The notes beneath the pieces are model-generated. The model did not search any database. It was given only the letters and a program-made list of their open reading frames with translations, and had not been told where the DNA came from. The position numbers and the translations under genes are program-made. From Saccharum officinarum (taxonomy: Eukaryota > Streptophyta > Magnoliopsida > Poales > Poaceae): a stretch of DNA of 64,000 bases. This document shows, piece by piece, positions 33,199-43,557 of the stretch (position 1 is the stretch's first letter; the number at the start of each line of letters is the position of its first letter). The stretch is from contig CM036215.1 in the NCBI GenBank assembly GCA_020631735.1, positions 15,092,346 through 15,156,345 on the forward strand. The letters are read 5' to 3'.

Positions 33199-34095
33199 GG
33201 AAAAAGTCCAATTTTCATCCTTTAACTTTGGCGTGCGTCCGTTTTTCCTCCTCGAACTATAAAACCAGAAATCTTTCCTCCTCCAACTTTGAAAACCGTT
33301 CGTTTTACCTCCCTGGCCGGTTTTGAACGGTGGTTTTGATACAGTAACTGTGGATTTGCTACAGTGACGGCGGTTTTTCTTTTTCTTTTTTATTTATTTC
33401 GGCTGAATCTTTAAAAAATCATAGTAAATCACAGAAAAGTCGTAAAATGGAAAATCTAATTTTGTTGGACTCTACATGAGTAGATCTACATAGTGAACAT
33501 ATAATATAGTATGCTTTAATACAAAGTTTTTGCTGTAGCTTTAGATTAATTGAAAAATCTAATTTTGTCTATAATTAACTGGAATAATTTATAGCTACAG
33601 TTCCTATGGTCTAATTATGATGAATTTTTTATGGTGGACTAATTATTGTATGCTTGAACTGCAGTAAATTTTTATGCCTTGACTTTGTATAATTTCACCA
33701 TAATTGGACCATAGGAACTGTAGCTATGAATTAATTAAAAAAACATATATCTAAAACTACAACAAAAACTTTGCACTAAAGCATACTATAATATATGTTC
33801 ACTGTATAGATCTACTCATGTAGAGTCCAACAAAATTAGATTTTCTATTTTACGATTTTTCTGTGATTTAATATGATTTTTTAAAGATTCAGCCAAAATA
33901 AATAAAAGAAAAAGACAAAACTGCCGCCACTGTAGCAAATCCACCATTACTGTAGCGAACCTACCGTCTAAAACCGGCCAGGGAGGTAAAACGAACGGTT
34001 TTCAAAGTTAGAGGAGGAAAGATTTCTGGTTTTATAGTTCGGGGAGGAAAAACGAACGCACGCCAAAGTTGAGGGGAAAAATTGGACTTTATCCT
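33199..34095. mobile_element. Long-palindrome Mutator-like MITE (foldback element), 897 bp
   Basis: Left end GGAAAAAGTCCAATTTTC and right end ATTGGACTTTATCCT start two arms of about 430-450 bp each, inverted and roughly 90 percent identical by eye, meeting near 33655 with almost no loop. A 9-bp target duplication TTATGCAAA lies at 33190-33198 and 34096-34104. Nine bases and long inverted repeats indicate a Mutator-like element. There is no coding capacity. A transcript through it would fold into one long hairpin. It sits 259 bp from the CMC4 start codon. Confidence 0.92.
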
Positions 34096-34104
34096 TTATG
34101 CAAA

Positions 34105-34684
34105 TGATGATGCCGCGGTACCTTCTCCGCCACTCGACTCGACATAGCGCTGTGGCCGAGGGGGCGAGCAATCGCCATTAGGCAGACAGAAGACGAGGAA
34201 CTTCTTCTGCCGCGGGTTATGATGCACCTATGGGTTTCCTTCCCGATTCTTGATTGCCTCTTTCTGCCTTCTTTATGCTACTGCTGCTGCGTCACTGGTG
34301 GAGACGGGAATAATTTTCTGGTGTTGCTTGTCACAACCAGGACGTCTCAACTCGTTTTTCACAAATATCATAAGTCTAATCTGCACTTAAAATTTCTGCT
34401 TTCAAAAAAAAGCTTTGCATAATAGATAGAGAGCTCTTCTTCATTCTATTGATGCGGTGCATGACCACTTTTAGTTGGTGAAGCGATTTGTCTAATTAAT
34501 TCTGTTAACGAGACCTCAATTTGTTAACTAGTTATGCAGATCCATACCACCACAACTAGCTTCTTAGAGAGACCATGACCGTTTTGGCCACGAAAGTTTG
34601 AGGCAATATCAGTCTGTATTGCCCTTAGATGTTCTAGACCGCACACGTACTACACTAATATATTCAATGAGTATATATAGCTTT
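34105..34684. other. Unassigned DNA between the palindrome and the rDNA relic
   Basis: No gene or repeat border recognised. A short open frame at 34219-34422 has no motif. Confidence 0.45.
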
Positions 34685-35019
34685 GACTGACAGGTCTCTG
34701 GGAATTGGGACATTTCATCGTGACAGGGATATATCATTGCACCTGTTGGTCTTCAACGAGGAATTTTTACTAAATGTGAATCATCAGCTCGTGTTGACTA
34801 TATCCTTGCCCCCTTTGTACACACTGCCCGTCGCTCCTACAATTAAATGGTCTGATGAAGTGTTCAGATTACGTCAACTTGGGTGGTTCACCGCCCCCAA
34901 CGTTATGAGAAGTCCATTGAACCTTATCATTTACAGGAAGGAGAAGTAGTAACATGGTTTTCATAGGAAGGAGAAGTAGTAACATGGTTTTCATAGACGC
35001 ACCTGCAGAAGGATCATTG
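34685..35019 (+). rRNA. 18S rRNA 3' fragment, degenerate
   Basis: Landmarks in order: TTTCATCGTGA, GTTGGTCTTCAACGAGGAAT, CCCTTTGTACACACTGCCCG, AGAAGTCCATTGAACCTTATC, and the 3' end GAAGGATCATTG at 35019. Many single-base decays and one 30-bp duplication rule out function. Confidence 0.93.
34936..34995 (+). repeat. 30-bp tandem duplication inside the 18S relic
   Basis: GGAAGGAGAAGTAGTAACAT begins each of two identical 30-bp copies (34936-34965 and 34966-34995). Functional 18S has one copy, so this arose after the fragment was freed from selection. Confidence 0.9.
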
Positions 35020-35220
35020 TTGTGACCCTTAAATAAAAAAGATTGTGAACACATCTTCCATGTTGTCGGGCTCCTGCCCGGCTGAGGCTCCCGAGCACCG
35101 TCTCGGGGCGGAGGCACCACAACAGAACCCACACCGCCTTGGTGTCAAGGAACACTTATATTGCCCTGTGGAGCGATGGGCCTGCCTTCCGCTCCCTGCA
35201 CGGCGATGCTATCTTAATCC
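35020..35220 (+). other. ITS1 relic
   Basis: Retains the conserved grass block GGGGCGGAGGCACCACAACA and the nearby TCAAGGAACAC. It runs from the 18S end to the 5.8S start. Confidence 0.85.
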
Positions 35221-35384
35221 ACATGATTGTGGGCAACGGATATCTTGGCTTTCTCATCGATGTAGAATGTAGCAAAATGTAATATCTAGTGTGACTTGCA
35301 GAATCCCACGAACCATCGAGTTTTTGAATGCAAGTTGTGCTTGACACCTTCTGGCCGAGGGCACGTTTTCCTGGGTGCCATGTC
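35221..35384 (+). rRNA. 5.8S rRNA, degenerate copy
   Basis: About 164 bp. GGCAACGGATATCTTGGCT, GCAGAATCCCACGAACCATC and GGCCGAGGGCACG are conserved 5.8S blocks. Several changes in otherwise invariant positions (TTTTTGAATG for TCTTTGAACG) mark decay. Confidence 0.93.
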
Positions 35385-35599
35385 AAAAGCCACTCGCAAT
35401 CCACCATTGAGGAGGGAAGCAGTGTCTGGCTCCTCGTGCCACAGCGCGCGGTGGGCCAAAGTTGGGGCTGCGGTGAACTATGTCGGGCATAGCACATGGT
35501 GGGTGACATTGGGTTGTTCTCGGTGCAGCGCCTTGGCACACGGCAGGCGCATTGGCCCTAAGGACCCATCGAACACCGTAGTGCATCGCCACTTAGATC
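35385..35599 (+). other. ITS2 relic
   Basis: Spacer between 5.8S and 26S, with the expected length of a little over 200 bp. Confidence 0.8.
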
Positions 35600-35905
35600 G
35601 CAACCCTAGGTCAGTTAGGACTATCTGCTGAGTTTAAGCACATAAATAAGCGGATGGGAACAAAGAAATTTACAAGGAATCCCATTTTAACACAGAGCGA
35701 ACCAGGACCAACCTAGCTTGAGAATTGGGTGGCCTCACCACCAAACTTGTAGTTTGGAGAGTTGTCATCAGCAATGGACTGGGCCCAAGTTCTCTGGAAA
35801 GGGAGGCCTAGGAAGGTGAGAGTGCTGTCCGGCCCGGCCCCTGTTGCAACATGAGGCACCATCACTGATTCAGGTTGTTTGGGAATGCAGCCCAAATCAA
35901 AGGTA
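35600..35905 (+). rRNA. 26S rRNA 5' fragment, degenerate
   Basis: CTGAGTTTAAGCA, AATAAGCGG, TAGCTTGAGAAT, GGGCCCAAGTTC and GTTTGGGAATGCAGCCCAAA are 26S landmarks in correct order. Homology ends near 35905. Confidence 0.92.
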
Positions 35906-36049
35906 TTGTTACTTTTGACACACCAGAAAATATAGAGACATAAATACAGATTTTCTAAAAGGAAACAAAAATCAAAGGTACACTACATAAATAATGACGA
36001 GGACCTTGACTCTTCTATAGGTTTGGTTGTGGTTTTGTGGACTCTTGGT

Positions 36050-36349
36050 CTATGAATAGACCTCAATGAGTGAACGGGGCTCGAAGATCGGACTGATCTT
36101 GTATTTAGTAAACCCTGCATCCACAAACATCTTACTCCACTTTTCCTCGTCTCTCTCTTTGCCTGGCACCAGCACCATCATATTTAGGTCCATCAAAAGT
36201 TGAGCGTCTTCAAATATCGGTTTTGATGCCGAGCCTATTACCGTATCAATGATTATGACCTTCCCTTTTGGCTCCCGGGTTGAAATAGCTTCTTTGCATT
36301 GCTTCAGGATTCTGACACAGTCTTCATCGCCCCAGTCATGAAAAATAAA
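36050..36349 (-). pseudogene. O-methyltransferase second exon (ZRP4/COMT-like), isolated
   Basis: The exon follows a splice acceptor TTGCAG (36350-36355 on the reverse strand) and is open for 99 codons to TAG at 36050. It encodes the C-terminal part of a plant S-adenosylmethionine-dependent O-methyltransferase: FIFHDWGDEDCVRIL with the catalytic His of this family, KVIIIDTVIG, MDLNMMVLVPGKERDEEKW, and a C-terminal SLIEVYS. The exon itself is intact, but the matching first exon (38639-39352) is broken and the end of exon 1 coding for the rest of the SAM-binding fold is missing, so the gene is very likely dead. Confidence 0.85.
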
Positions 36350-38239
36350 CTGCAACATTGATATGTTGCTAATCACATTATTAGTGCATATAAGAAACAT
36401 CATCATCCAAGCTACATTAGTACATTCCACAAAATAAACCATACTTCCCAAAAGAAAAAAAAGAGCAATATACGACCAGATAATTGGCCATAAGTGCCAC
36501 GGTTTTGACGTGCTTATTAAGGTTTGCTATGTATGAGCAGCTAGCAGGGTGTATTTAGTTGCTCACATAAGTTTGATGCATAGTTGCGTACGAGGACCAT
36601 TTGGCTATTGTTGCATGGATGGATACAATGTAACTTGCATGAGTGCATGCAGAAATATACCACCTTCCTGCATGGTTGGATATGCTAAAACTGAGAATTG
36701 TTTTTTCATGTTGGCCCCACGGTTGCATTGCATCTGCTATGGACCCGGTCTAGGTAAAGATTCATCACATCCTTGGTCAAGCTCCTTATTTTGTCTTAAA
36801 ATCGATTGGATACCTTATATTTCAAGATAGTGATAGTAACTTATTTAATGGAGTGTCTCTTCACCAAAGTCGTTAGGCACGATATTCCATTTAGAGTTAA
36901 TTAAATTAGGTATTACGTACTTATCATTGACTCTCTCACTCATAAAGTATATATATGGTAAGATTCTCTTTGTCTTGCTAAAGTATGGCAAAGATTTTGA
37001 CAAACTAAATGTTGATGTTGTTGGGTCGATATCCAAATCACACACCAGCAAGGGTTAGCACGCCCTAAGTTGCAATCAACCTTCCACACGCAGGAAGCAA
37101 CTCAAAGGATCGACTAAATCGATCTAGAGATCGATTAGGCCGACCTAGAGCTCGTCCTTCGACGCAAAAGCCTGAGAAGTTCTCCTAGGAGGACCCATCG
37201 GGGAGGAGCATGCCTAGGGTTGCTCTAGGATAAGCAAGACTACCTAGAACGTCGATGAATCTCGCAAAGAGACGAAACGAACAACAAAGGGGTTGGAAAA
37301 GGGCCAAAGTTAGGTAATAGGTGTAAAAAGGACGATTGAGTGTTGGATTCTTCAATCGGCCATGTTTCTCTGATATATATAAAGGAGGTGGTCTTTTCCA
37401 ATAGAAAACGAGTCTCAATTGTAATCTCCAAGTTTTATATGCAAAAATACGTCTAAACACCGATTTAGAAAGAGTCTGGTTCGAACTCAAGCAGACAAAC
37501 CGGCTTTTCATGGCTTGGGAAACAACCCAGCAGGTTGCGGAGCAGAGGGACCGGCCTAGCCGGGTTCCAAACTGGTCAGGCTAGTTGGGCAGCGCAGAGC
37601 ACAGGCAGACTGGTTCGGCGGCCAGCCAGCAGGGCAGCCAGGGGGCGCGCAGTAGCTGGCAGCCGGCGGCTTTGGCCGCCAGTTCACCAAGGAAAGTTCC
37701 ACCCTTTTCCTTCTTTCTTCCTTTGGATCTCCATGCAACATTCCAAATATATTTTCATGACCATATAAATACCAGAAACATTGCCCAGTAATACGGCGGG
37801 AGGGACGATCGTCCCAGGCCCATAACACCGATGGGCCCTACCCTCATGTATGTATACACTAGTACGTATATACACTCTGCTAAAAAAACGTAATACGTAT
37901 ATACACGCTAGTGCCAGATTGTTGACTCTTCGACTCCCCGTGATCACGGCGCGTGCGACGCGAGCCAGCAGTCATGCGAGACATGACCTTCCGCCTTCGG
38001 GCTTTCCTTCCTGCGCATGCGGCGTGGGCGCGTGGCGGGCGGGGCCTAGCGGCATCGGCGTTCCACTTTTGACTTTCTAGCAGTAGAGCAGCGGCATATC
38101 ACAGTCACAAGGCCCTAATCTCACCTCTCACGTGGTCCCTCATCTCTGATTCCTATTCGGTAATCGGCAGTTCCAGCAGAGGAGGCACCGACGCAGGCGC
38201 CAGGCCGCAGCAACACCTAGGTAGGAATCTGAAATTTAG
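36350..38239. other. Unassigned DNA inside the broken O-methyltransferase gene
   Basis: Possibly intron remnant followed by inserted DNA. 37030-37510 (CGATCTAGAGATCG palindromes, ATATATAAAGGAG near 37375) looks like LTR-retrotransposon sequence, but I cannot define borders. No gene supported. Confidence 0.35.
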
Positions 38240-38638
38240 TTACTAATTCGTGATCCCTACTTTGTCAAATTAATTACTAATTATTTCTCCAAATTAAAAT
38301 TGCTGAAGAACTATTTGAGACCTTAATGTCACAAGAGTGATTAAATGGATTGTCAACATTATGCATTGAGAAGTGGTTGTTGAATAAGATTGATATTGAC
38401 CCTATCATTGATGACTTCGCATCAAGGAATGTTAGAAGAAATTTTTTAGGTAATTTAATATGTATACAAATTATTTCATATGAATATTGCTTTTGCATTC
38501 AGCTGCTTATTGTAACATTTTGTATATATGTGTATATATATTGTCAATGGGTACTACTAGTAGTATTATCATGTTCATATAAAGGGGCCCAAAACTTTAG
38601 TTTCGTTCTAGGTCAAAGAAAACTCAGGACCGGCCCTG
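38240..38638 (+). mobile_element. hAT transposon 3' fragment (ZMYM1/TTF-type transposase C-terminus)
   Basis: A short open stretch reads IEKWLLNKIDIDPIIDDFA, the end of the hAT dimerisation region in plant TTF-type zinc-finger transposases. It is followed by a possible donor GGTAATT and AT-rich DNA, ending in CAGGACCGGCCCTG, a plausible terminal repeat, exactly where O-methyltransferase homology starts. The upstream reading frame has stops. The left end was not found. Confidence 0.55.
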
Positions 38639-39352
38639 GTTCCGTCCCCGCCGCCCACGTCCACCAGAGAATTTACGCCGGCGAACACCTCTCCGCACTC
38701 GCTAACGATGATTTGAGCCACGAATCTGCTGTCAGCCCGCATCGCCGCGTAGAAATCCGCAGCGAACTCCGCGTCGCGGCCAACCACGCCCCAGAAGTCG
38801 GTGCCGTGCGCCATCATGAACGGAGTCTCCGCCGCCGCACCGCCATCGTCGTTCTCTAACCACTCAGCTAGGCGTAGAGATGCTACGACATGGAACGGCA
38901 CGACAAGGATGGCGATGAACGCAGATAAGCATGGATGGCCACCGCCGCCGTCGTTGTCGACGAGAGGGCGGGAAACCGCAGTGAGGTGGTACGAGTACGA
39001 GACCGCAGTGAGGTGGTACGAGTACGAGCCTTCTTCTTCTTCCCCACCCTGCGTCGTCTCCTCTTCCTCTCTGAATATTCCTACGTGGCCAGTAACTTCA
39101 TGAGGCGAGACAAGCATGTCCTTTTGCTTGGGGCAACGGCAAGCGCAGCACACAGCTCGGAAAGAGAGGCTGCGCCGCCATGGCGGATGATGATGTTGGG
39201 GATTCCTAGCTTGATGGCGCACTGCAGCGCCATGGATTTGAGGAAGCCGAACATGTGGCACCAAAGCTCGCCTGGGCCTGCAGGAGCTCTGCGCCGGGGG
39301 TCGTCGTCTTCGTCGTCGTTGTGAGGGCCGGTGTGGATTGGTTTTGGGCCAT
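38639..39352 (-). pseudogene. O-methyltransferase first exon, frameshifted and truncated
   Basis: ATG at 39352 (MAQNQSTPAL). ELLQAQA then needs a frame change (1 base missing near 39260) to reach CHMFGFLKSMALQCAIKLGIP, and another near 39095 to reach GIFREEEE. Further on come YHLTAVSRPLVD, FMMAHGTDFWGVVGRDAEF and the SAM-binding VDVGGGDGT, after which homology stops at the hAT end. A 27-bp tandem duplication gives YSYHLTAVS twice. Together with 36050-36349 this is one dead gene of the ZRP4-like O-methyltransferase family, which methylates phenolic substrates. Confidence 0.85.
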
Positions 39353-39586
39353 GCTATTTGCTCGGACGAACTTGCATGCAACAGTGGAGGTACGGTGTGA
39401 GTTGCTTTTGCATTGAGCTGATCGTGCCTACAGTACTTTATATAACCTGATGATATGCTGGAATGATTTTTTTATTTTTTTATTACATTCTTCTTTTAGG
39501 AATTACAGAAATATAGAATTTCAGATTTTAAATTCAAAAACCACAAAAGCTGCGATACTAGCTACAAATAAACAAAGCAGGTCGTA

Positions 39587-40768
39587 CACTGCTACAATAT
39601 TCTTAACCGAGGCAAATCAAAATATGTTAACGCAAGCGGACATCCCGTCCGCCTACATCTAATGGTCTGCATTAACGAGGGACCTACCGAGGCGGTCATA
39701 TGCTCACCTAGGTTAATGAATAAAAAACAAAAAGAAAGCCAGCGAGTCTGTCGATGAGGCCCGTTGAACCCATCGACGAGCCCGCCGAGCCCATCCGTGC
39801 GTGCGCACCGCTGCTCGCTGGATCTAGATGTCTTGAGCCGGATCCGCCGCACCAGTGCTGATCCGCCATGCCCGACCGGATCCGTCACTCCTGTTCCGGA
39901 TCCGGCTCTCAGCGTGAGACCGCCATGCCGCCGTGGGCCGCCGAAGCCTCGCCGCACCCCTGAGCTAGATCCGTGCCGCTACCGCCCCCGAGCGCAAGCC
40001 CACTGTGCGGAGTGGGGCAGGGAGTCTAGGCCGCCGCAGGATCTGGCTCCCCGCACGCCGCCGGAGGGAGGAGAGAGAGGGCGCCACGCGCACTGCACCG
40101 CCAGAGAGACGAGAGAGAGCGCGCCACGTGTGCCGTGCTACCGGAGGGAGGAGAGAGGGCGCCGTGCAGCCAGAGGGCTCCCATGCCCCACGTGTGTCTC
40201 GCTGAAGGGAGGAGAGAGGGTGCCCCGCACGTGTGCCGCCGGAGGGAGCTCCGCTCGCCCCGCACATGCACAGCCTCCAAGCGTACGCCGCGTCCACCGC
40301 TGAGAGTGAAGAGAGGGAGAAGAGTGAGTGTCTATGAGATTCTGTGGCTAAAACCTGAAGTCCCTATTTTTATATAAGCCCAGTAGATGGGTTGATATGG
40401 GCTTTGCTTGGGCCTCGGCCATATTTACATAGGCGGGCCTCATAAGGGGTCCTTCTCCGAAAATGGCCTCCAGTTTTGGAGGTAAACCACTCAAGAGGCC
40501 TGCCTCCGTAAATCGATTTTAGGAGGCGGTCACTGTAAATCGATTTTATGAGACAAGGAATTCTGACCACCTGCATAAATATAATGTCCGCCTCCATAAA
40601 TGCATTTTGTGAGACGGTCAATTGTGACCGCCTCCATGAATAAAATGTCAGCCTCCGAAAATCCTCTAGTATTTTACGAGGCGGTTGGATTTCGAGACAG
40701 GTGGATTTTGTGAATGCCTGTGTTTTAATGTTTGGGTAGTGTCTTGCGAAATTATTTTTGTAGTAGTG
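39587..40768. mobile_element. Non-autonomous CACTA element, 1182 bp
   Basis: The left end CACTGCTACAATATT and the right end AAATTATTTTTGTAGTAGTG form CACTA-type inverted repeats (one change in the left CACTA). TSD GTA at 39584-39586 and 40769-40771. Subterminal repeats around GAGGCGG / CCGCCTC are frequent at 40400-40700 and present near 39690. The middle (about 39770-40330) is GC-rich and could be captured host DNA. No transposase. Confidence 0.88.
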
Positions 40769-40771
40769 GTA

Positions 40772-41244
40772 ATTGATTTTTAGCATTTATATAAAAAATT
40801 TTCGGTACTTTTAAGACTCTAAATTTTTTATTTTAGCTGGACAAAAAGTTTGAATGCCGTTCCACTAATTGTCTCCCCACTATAGGATATCTAGCTAGTT
40901 TTGTGTTCACGTTGAACGACATCCCCACTTTCGTTTCCAAAAGAACTAGAAGCATACCCCGTGCGCTGTAGCGGGAATTGTGGATTAGTAGATTGCATGA
41001 CATGTTGACGTGGACAATAAAATGCTTACATATCTATTGACGTGGACATTATTACAATTGCACGTGCTAGTGAGTTTTAATTGCATGTGATAGTATATTG
41101 CTGAGGTGGACACCTTACATATTGAGGTACATAGCGAGGTTTAGGATTATAAGATAATAGATATAGATATAGATACGATTTTTAGTTTAATAAGGTTGCC
41201 TGTTTATGAAACATAGGCATATAAATCTCCACACCTAAATAATA
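40772..41244. other. Intergenic DNA, no gene recognised
   Basis: AT-rich, with a short TAGATA run near 41155-41180. Nothing coding seen. Confidence 0.5.
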
Positions 41245-41441
41245 CCTAAGGTTATGGTCAAATCGCCCCGCTCGACTTTTCTCTCCGTTCGTACGTGAGA
41301 CTCCCTTAATTAATTAATATATTGAAGAGTCACGTAGAAAACAGAGTTATGTAGGGAACGGACCTAGTAGGGAACCGAGTCACCTACCAATGGAGAGAAG
41401 AGTCGAGCGGGCGATTTTCCTGCACTGACGATAACCTTAGG
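41245..41441. mobile_element. MITE with CCTAAGGTTAT ends, 197 bp
   Basis: Inverted ends CCTAAGGTTAT / ATAACCTTAGG, continued by CGCTCGACTTTTCTCTCC against GGAGAGAAGAGTCGAGCG. TA occurs on both sides and may be the target duplication. The family is not one I can name. Confidence 0.7.
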
Positions 41442-41657
41442 TAGACAAAAGGAATTGTGGAAAAACAATTTGCATCTGGATTCGATTGCTATGGAGAACC
41501 CATTCTATGTCCAGGAGGTTGTACCACTTTTTCTCTTTTCGTAGCTTGCTTTTATGATCTCTAAGAAAAATATATAGAAAACACCTTTTTCACTTTTCTT
41601 TTTCTCAGCTTCCTTTTTAAGTGGAATAATGGACAATTCGAGCCAATCCATATGGTG

Positions 41658-42130
41658 CACTACAGGATAAGCATGCTTTGCCGAGTGCCAGGGGCAAAGG
41701 CAGTTTTGCCCTCGGCAAAGCCTTTGCCGAGGGCCGTCCTCGGCAAAGCGCATATGGCAAATTTTCGACCGGCACATACCTCTTTACCGAGTGTTTTTTG
41801 TCGGGCACTTGGCAAAGAAAAGTGGCCGTGACGACGGTCGTTCCGTTAACGGTTACTTTGGCGAGTGCCCCTCCACCTGACACTCGGCAAAGATTTTTTT
41901 TTAAAAAAATTCTTTGCTGAGTATTCTTCCAACTTAGCACTCGGCAAAGAATTTTTTTTTTGAAAATTCTATGCCGAGTGCACAGCCACCTGGCACTCGG
42001 CAAAGCAACTTTTTTAAAAAAATTCTTTGCGAGTGCCTAGCCACCTGACACTCGGCAAAGCTGGGAAATCAGCCTAAAATTGGCTTCGTCTCCCAGCTAT
42101 GCCAAGTGTTTCAGGCATTGCACTCGGCAC
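41658..42130. repeat. CACTA A terminus and subterminal repeats
   Basis: About a dozen variants of CTCGGCAAAG and its inverse in 470 bp. In CACTA elements such arrays are the binding sites of the element's DNA-binding protein. Confidence 0.85.
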
Positions 42131-42204
42131 AGACTGTCTTTGTCGTGACCATAAACATCCTATTTTTTTATTTTTTGCATTTCATCATGACAAAAAATAA
42201 TATA

Positions 42205-42485
42205 TCACATACATCGCATATATCACATCCATCACATATATCTTACATACGTCACATATATCTCACATAGATCACATGCATCACAATATATATCACATAT
42301 ATAACCCCAACTCTAAATAGCAAGCACAAGTCCAAATAACTAACACAAGTCCATCACCAAGTCCAAATAGGTAGCACAAAGTCCATCACCAAGTCCAAAC
42401 CCACAAGTCCATCACCTAAGTCCAAATAGGTAACTCAAAGTCCATCACCAAGTCCAAACCCACAAGTCCATCACCAAGCAAAGCA
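42205..42485. repeat. Short-unit tandem repeats inside CACTA A
   Basis: Two adjacent low-complexity tracts: ATATATCACAT variants (about 42205-42300), then variants of CAAGTCCATCACCAAGTCCA (about 42330-42480). Typical internal filler of this CACTA family. Confidence 0.75.
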
Positions 42486-42666
42486 AAGACAGCTACCGAG
42501 ATCCAGGAGCTCCCCACTAAGACTGTGGTGTACCATGAGCTGAATCATTCGAGGGTCCGGAAAGTGGATTATTCGAACCCGTCGATTGAGGCTACACAAA
42601 GGAGAAGACATTACATGTGTCAGACAAGTAGTGTTGTGGTTTGACCCTAAGTATGAACATACAAAC

Positions 42667-43552
42667 TTAAATAATCATACTCATACTTACAGGAGTAGCG
42701 TGCACGAGAGGTGCAGGTGGAGGTGGCGGCATAGCCAATAGTGAAGCTAGCACATCTACACCCGTTTTTTGCCCAACTGCTTGCATGTACTGGGGAAACT
42801 CCGCCATCTGCTGTTGCTGCCTTTGCAGCTCCGCCACACGCTGGGCCTCCATCGCCTCCAGCCTCAGCCGCTCCTCCTCCTTCTGAGCCACTATAGTGGC
42901 CTCCAAAGCCTAGACCTGGACCTGCAATATTTCACCACAATGTTTGTATAATGCAAAACTAAGGTATGTAAATATCAATGTACGACGAATGGAACAGGAG
43001 TAACCTTGAGTGCCTCAACCTCAGCCAGTGCAGGGCTCGACCGTGGGCATATGGGAATGCTTGCGCCCGTGCTCTGTGCTCAGATCTAGGAGAGGGAGGG
43101 AGTAGAGGTCGTGTCGATAAGGCCGTCGCCGAGGTAGTACCGCCCATGCTTCTTGCCTCCTCCAATCCTCATGATGACCTCTGGATCAAAGTCCTAGGAG
43201 CTCGGGTCGTAGTCGTCTCCATGGAGAGTCCTTGTCGCCGACGTGTACTCACTGATGCGGGTGTAGGCGGTCGGGTTGCTGTAGGCCTCGGGTGGGTCAT
43301 TCGGGTTGTAGGAGACATCAGACGTTGCCTTGCCCTTGTGGGCCATAGCATATGCCATGAAACCGGTGCACTCCCGGCCCCGATGTGATGCCGACTACGA
43401 AAAAGACAGCAAGATGATTAGCACTCGGGTAGAATTAAGTGTTAGAATAAAGAAGACTATTCAAGTACACGTGCTTCTACGTATGAGGTGAGACTGCGGC
43501 TACCTTGATGGTGCGGTACACCTGTCATCAGCGCACGCCATTGTCGAGCAGC
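42667..43552 (-). pseudogene. Transposase_24-type CACTA gene, 3' part
   Basis: Minus-strand remains of the second CACTA gene (plant Ptta/En-Spm, TNPA-like). 42667-42906 is open and encodes a coiled-coil tail EEERLRLEAMEAQRVAELQ followed by a Gln run and PPPPPAPL. Between 43090 and 43190 the sequence reads MRIGGGKKHGRYYLGDGLID in one frame, a family hallmark. Frames are broken by stops or introns that I cannot separate. The 5' part lies beyond the Sirevirus. Confidence 0.65.
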
Positions 43553-43557
43553 ATTGT

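Larger units (their letters stand above)
34685..35905 (+). pseudogene. Degenerate 45S rDNA fragment (18S 3' end to 26S 5' end)
   Basis: Colinear relic of the nuclear rRNA unit: the last third-of-a-kilobase of 18S, ITS1, 5.8S, ITS2 and about 300 bp of 26S, all on the plus strand. Differences from the highly conserved rRNA sequence are mostly C to T and G to A, as expected from deamination of methylated, unselected DNA. Both ends stop inside rRNA genes, so this is a dispersed fragment, not a functional array. Open frames on both strands here are meaningless. Confidence 0.93.

Noticed and set aside
35045..35631. Open frames on both strands at 35045-35631
   Set aside because: They lie in ITS1, 5.8S and ITS2 of a decayed rDNA copy.
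37480..37500. B-box-like GGTTCGAACTC
   Set aside because: No A box or acceptor stem at proper spacing; not a tRNA gene.
38608..39381. One 257-codon protein from 39381
   Set aside because: Its first hundred residues are out of frame with the O-methyltransferase homology; the real gene changes frame twice, so this is a pseudogene, not a novel protein.
39764..40303. Pro/Arg-rich frames inside the small CACTA element
   Set aside because: Both strands are open because of GC richness; no domain. Kept only as a possible captured sequence.
42205..42485. CRISPR-like regular repeats
   Set aside because: Eukaryotic low-complexity tandem tracts without unique spacers, inside a CACTA element.
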